A stretch of 44,941 nucleotides of DNA, from assembly GCA_022842725.1 (NCBI GenBank), contig JALHOZ010000035.1, positions 1,171-46,111 of the forward strand, read 5' to 3'. Of this stretch, positions 43,075 to 44,941 are shown in pieces. This DNA comes from Saprospiraceae bacterium (GTDB lineage: Bacteria > Bacteroidota > Bacteroidia > Chitinophagales > Saprospiraceae). The notes under the pieces were generated by a model. The model was not told the origin of the DNA. It ran no database searches and saw only the letters and a program-made list of their open reading frames with translations. The number at the start of each line of letters is the position of its first letter. The first letter of the stretch is position 1. A program made the position numbers and the translations under genes.

Positions 43075-43872
43075 ATGAAAAACGTTAATATTACTACTTA
43101 TAGTAGTCTCGAGACTTCTGCAGCATTAGAATTCTCAAACCAGGTTGATCGTGTGTACACGAATGTTGACACCAAATCCCTGATGTTGGAAGAACCTTTT
43201 TTAGCTTTTAAAGCTGCCTTTGAAGAGCTTGAAGAGGTATTTGTTAACGTCGATGGTAAAGAAGTTACCAAAGAGTTGCTTGCTATCGACAAAAAGAGGA
43301 TCAACCTCACTATTTCCATGAGATATACATTGAAAGCTATGGAAAAAAGTATTGATCCGGTTACCGTTGGTTATGCAAAAAAATTGAATACCAATTTTAA
43401 GGAGCATTGCACCGACCTCTCCAGCAAAGGTTACCAGCTCAAAACCGGTTATATCCGGTCTATGGTTCGTGACATGATCAACAAACCTGCACTTGTTGAG
43501 GCTGCCAAAGCTATTTTTGTCAGAAACGAGGTTGAAGAACTTCAGGCTGCCAACAATGAATTTGCTGACCTGCATTTTGAAAATGCAAAAAACAAATTGC
43601 AAAAATCTGACATCATGGTTAAAAAAGAACGTCTCAAAAATGCGTACTACGACCTGACCCAGATTACGGACGTATTCAGCAGAGTCGCTCCGGACAAAGC
43701 ACCTTATTTGAAACTTGTCACTGAATTGGAAAACATCATTGACAAAAACATGGCTTCTGTAGCCATCAGAAAAGGACAAAAAAAGTCCAAATCTGAACTT
43801 ACTCCGGCCATTGCTACCGTCGCAGAAAACAATACTGCCACTACTGACGTCGTAAAAGACTCAGAAGAATAA
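43075..43872 (+). CDS. DUF6261-like family protein
   Basis: This 265-residue protein has no signal peptide or TM; it is predicted nearly all-helical, and the last ~35 residues are a disordered Lys/Thr/Glu tail. The layout resembles DUF6261, a Bacteroidota family of unknown function: an N-terminal helix with NQVDRVYTNVD, a central LAIDKKRINLTISMRYTLKAM followed by YAKKLNTNFKEH, then TGYIRSMVRDM and VEELQAANNEFADLHFENA. The start is ATG at 43075 after an A/T-rich run with no Shine-Dalgarno. It is the only plus-strand protein gene, is monocistronic, and ends 35 bp before a good terminator. Its neighbours are repeats, which gives no functional clue. Confidence 0.65.
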   Translation: MKNVNITTYSSLETSAALEFSNQVDRVYTNVDTKSLMLEEPFLAFKAAFEELEEVFVNVDGKEVTKELLAIDKKRINLTISMRYTLKAMEKSIDPVTVGYAKKLNTNFKEHCTDLSSKGYQLKTGYIRSMVRDMINKPALVEAAKAIFVRNEVEELQAANNEFADLHFENAKNKLQKSDIMVKKERLKNAYYDLTQITDVFSRVAPDKAPYLKLVTELENIIDKNMASVAIRKGQKKSKSELTPAIATVAENNTATTDVVKDSEE

Positions 43873-43907
43873 GAAGAACATTGTAGTTTTGAATGCTTTC
43901 ATTATTG

Positions 43908-43940
43908 AGGCCCTTGATGGTAAGTCGGGGGCCTTTTTTT
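43908..43940 (+). terminator. Intrinsic terminator after the DUF6261-like gene
   Basis: AGGCCC (43908-43913) pairs with GGGCCT (43929-43934), followed by seven T. It lies 35 bp after the stop codon. Confidence 0.8.
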
Positions 43941-44107
43941 GTTGTTGACGATTTGATGAGTTGATTATATGATAAGTTGGGTCGTGGCTGCGCAAAAGGG
44001 TCGACTTGTTTTCGATCAAGGTGCGTCCTGAAAGGCGACCCTTGAGCGAAAACATTTGGAAGGTTTAACGCAATCAAAACAGGATCGTATCTTCTTTTAC
44101 TCAATCC
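43941..44107. other. Gene-free flank of the duplicated element
   Basis: No gene is seen. The phrase CCCTTGAGCGAAAACA near 44040 recurs near 44488, so the duplication that follows extends back to here in a more diverged form. Confidence 0.5.
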
Positions 44108-44367
44108 ATCGCTCAGCGGTCTTCGTTCCTCAGCTCGCCGGTCGATGGATTGCCGGCCATCATCGTCCGGGTTTTACCCCGACCCTCAAGGGAGCCCCGG
44201 ACGATGATGGCCTCGGATTGCCCAAACCACTGAAATCTCATTACTGGAATCCATTTTCTCTGGCTCCCATTCAGGGTTGGGGTAAAACAGAGAAAATGAA
44301 CGAAAATCTCTGAACCAAACCTGAACAAAATAAGAGGTATACCCAAAGCATTAACGCTCAAAACCCA
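44108..44367. repeat. ~260-bp non-coding repeat, copy 1
   Basis: It starts ATCGCTCAGCGGTCTTCG and ends near AAAACCCA. Hairpin 1: GGCCATCATCGTCCGGG (44155-44171) with CCCGGACGATGATGGCC (44196-44212), 17 bp perfect. Hairpin 2: CATTTTCTCTG (44252-44262) with CAGAGAAAATG (44288-44298), 11 bp perfect. Open frames across it on both strands are by-products of the symmetry. Confidence 0.8.
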
Positions 44368-44407
44368 GACCATATGTGTAATCTGCAGTAGTTTTTAAAT
44401 TCTCCAC

Positions 44408-44466
44408 CCGCGAGCCGTGGTTCGCGGTTCCTTCCCTATTTTGAGCCCTTGTGGGTGGGCTCAAAA
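44408..44466. repeat. Two perfect hairpins between the repeat copies
   Basis: CCGCGA/TCGCGG lies at 44408-44427. TTTTGAGCCC (44439-44448) pairs with GGGCTCAAAA (44457-44466) across an 8-nt loop. No flanking T-run makes either a clear terminator. Confidence 0.6.
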
Positions 44467-44559
44467 TTGCTGCGCATCGGTCAGTCACCCTTGAGCGAAA
44501 ACAGTTCGAAGGACATATCGAAAACGTAAAATATAAAATACAGTTTTTTGTCTCCAAAT

Positions 44560-44817
44560 ATCGCTCAGCGGTCTTCGTTCCTCAGCTCGCCGGTCGATGT
44601 ATTACCGGCCATCATCGTCCGGGTTTTACCCCGACCCTCAAGGGAGCCCCGGACGATGATGGCCTCGGATTGCCCAAACCACTGAAATCTCATTACTGGA
44701 ATCCATTTTTGTTGCACCCTTCAGGGTTTGGGGTAAACAACAAAAATGCTCGAAAATCTCTGAACCAAACCTGAACAAAATAAGAGGTATACTCAAAGCA
44801 TTAACGCACAAAACCCA
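44560..44817. repeat. ~260-bp non-coding repeat, copy 2
   Basis: It is offset about 450 bp from copy 1. Hairpin 1 is unchanged (44607-44623 with 44648-44664). Hairpin 2 has a different sequence but still pairs perfectly over 11 bp: CATTTTTGTTG (44704-44714) with CAACAAAAATG (44738-44748). Confidence 0.8.
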
Positions 44818-44928
44818 AACCCTGTGCGTCACCCTTCTTTCTTGAGAGAAGATTTCTATGGTTTAAAAAAATTATTTTATGATTATTTTTTATACATAAC
44901 TGATTTTTTTGAACATTTAAAAATGAAG

Positions 44929-44937
44929 TTATCCACA
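44929..44937 (+). promoter_or_regulatory. DnaA-box-like 9-mer at the window edge
   Basis: TTATCCACA matches the DnaA-box consensus exactly and lies in AT-rich DNA, but only one copy is visible before the window ends. A chance match is possible. Confidence 0.25.
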
Positions 44938-44941
44938 ATTA

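Noticed and set aside
44056-44774. Two plus-strand frames of 85 and 107 codons with the same peptide core
   Set aside because: They coincide with the duplicated non-coding element, matching frames also occur on the opposite strand, and the hairpin arms dictate the 'conserved' residues.

Overview
This window looks like a chromosomal segment of a member of the Bacteroidota, most likely Saprospiria/Saprospiraceae-like. The evidence is: proteins with type IX secretion (T9SS) C-terminal sorting domains, both type A and the long PKD-repeat 'type B' kind; a PorP/SprF-like outer-membrane protein next to a giant PKD protein; AT-rich DNA with almost no Shine-Dalgarno sequences; and several Bacteroidota-type promoters with a TAnnTTTG -7 box. 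The genus is inference. Almost every gene before 40.3 kb is on the minus strand.

Region 1 (1-6402, minus strand) is one tight operon running off the left edge. Its order is a membrane b-type cytochrome-like protein, a membrane-anchored Fe-S/FAD/NAD(P) oxidoreductase, a 23-haem c-type cytochrome, and an enormous multihaem cytochrome with at least 31 CXXCH motifs, cut by the window edge and built from 9-haem repeats. Together they look like an electron conduit from NAD(P)H to the periplasm or cell surface. Region 2 (6.8-9.65 kb) is a small accessory patch: a secreted orphan, a truncated NADAR-like gene, an Apea-type HEPN protein, and a predicted small RNA with its own promoter and terminator on the plus strand. 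Region 3 (9.7-16.3 kb) holds a PorP/SprF-like gene overlapping the gene for an 1801-residue PKD adhesin-like T9SS cargo.

Region 4 (16.7-38.9 kb) is the most interesting part: 16 co-directional, closely packed genes on the minus strand. In transcription order they encode an outer-membrane beta-barrel, an ExbD/MotB-like one-TM protein, a MotA/TolQ/ExbB-like channel protein, a Ser/Thr kinase with FHA domain, a second Ser/Thr kinase with TM and a WG-repeat-like tail, an FHA-TM-trypsin-like protein whose catalytic Ser is replaced by Thr, a PP2C phosphatase, a lipoprotein with thrombospondin-3 calcium repeats, an Ig-like-repeat T9SS cargo, an outer-membrane protein, a secreted SH3-like/vWA protein, a MacB-like ABC transporter (ATPase and permease), a one-TM protein, a short T9SS cargo and a collagen-like protein. 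I infer a phosphorylation-controlled, ion-motive-force-coupled envelope machine with its own surface proteins. I do not recognise it as a named system.

Region 5 (38.9-44.9 kb) has a secreted endonuclease/exonuclease/phosphatase-family gene and one DUF6261-like gene. The rest is non-coding DNA rich in repeats: REP-like inverted repeats, a 1-kb array containing 18 palindromes spaced exactly 41 bp apart and preceded by three 83-bp units with terminator-like hairpins that covary, and a duplicated ~260-bp element whose second hairpin has changed in a compensatory way between copies. A perfect DnaA-box-like 9-mer lies at the right edge. No tRNA, rRNA, CRISPR array or intact transposase was seen.
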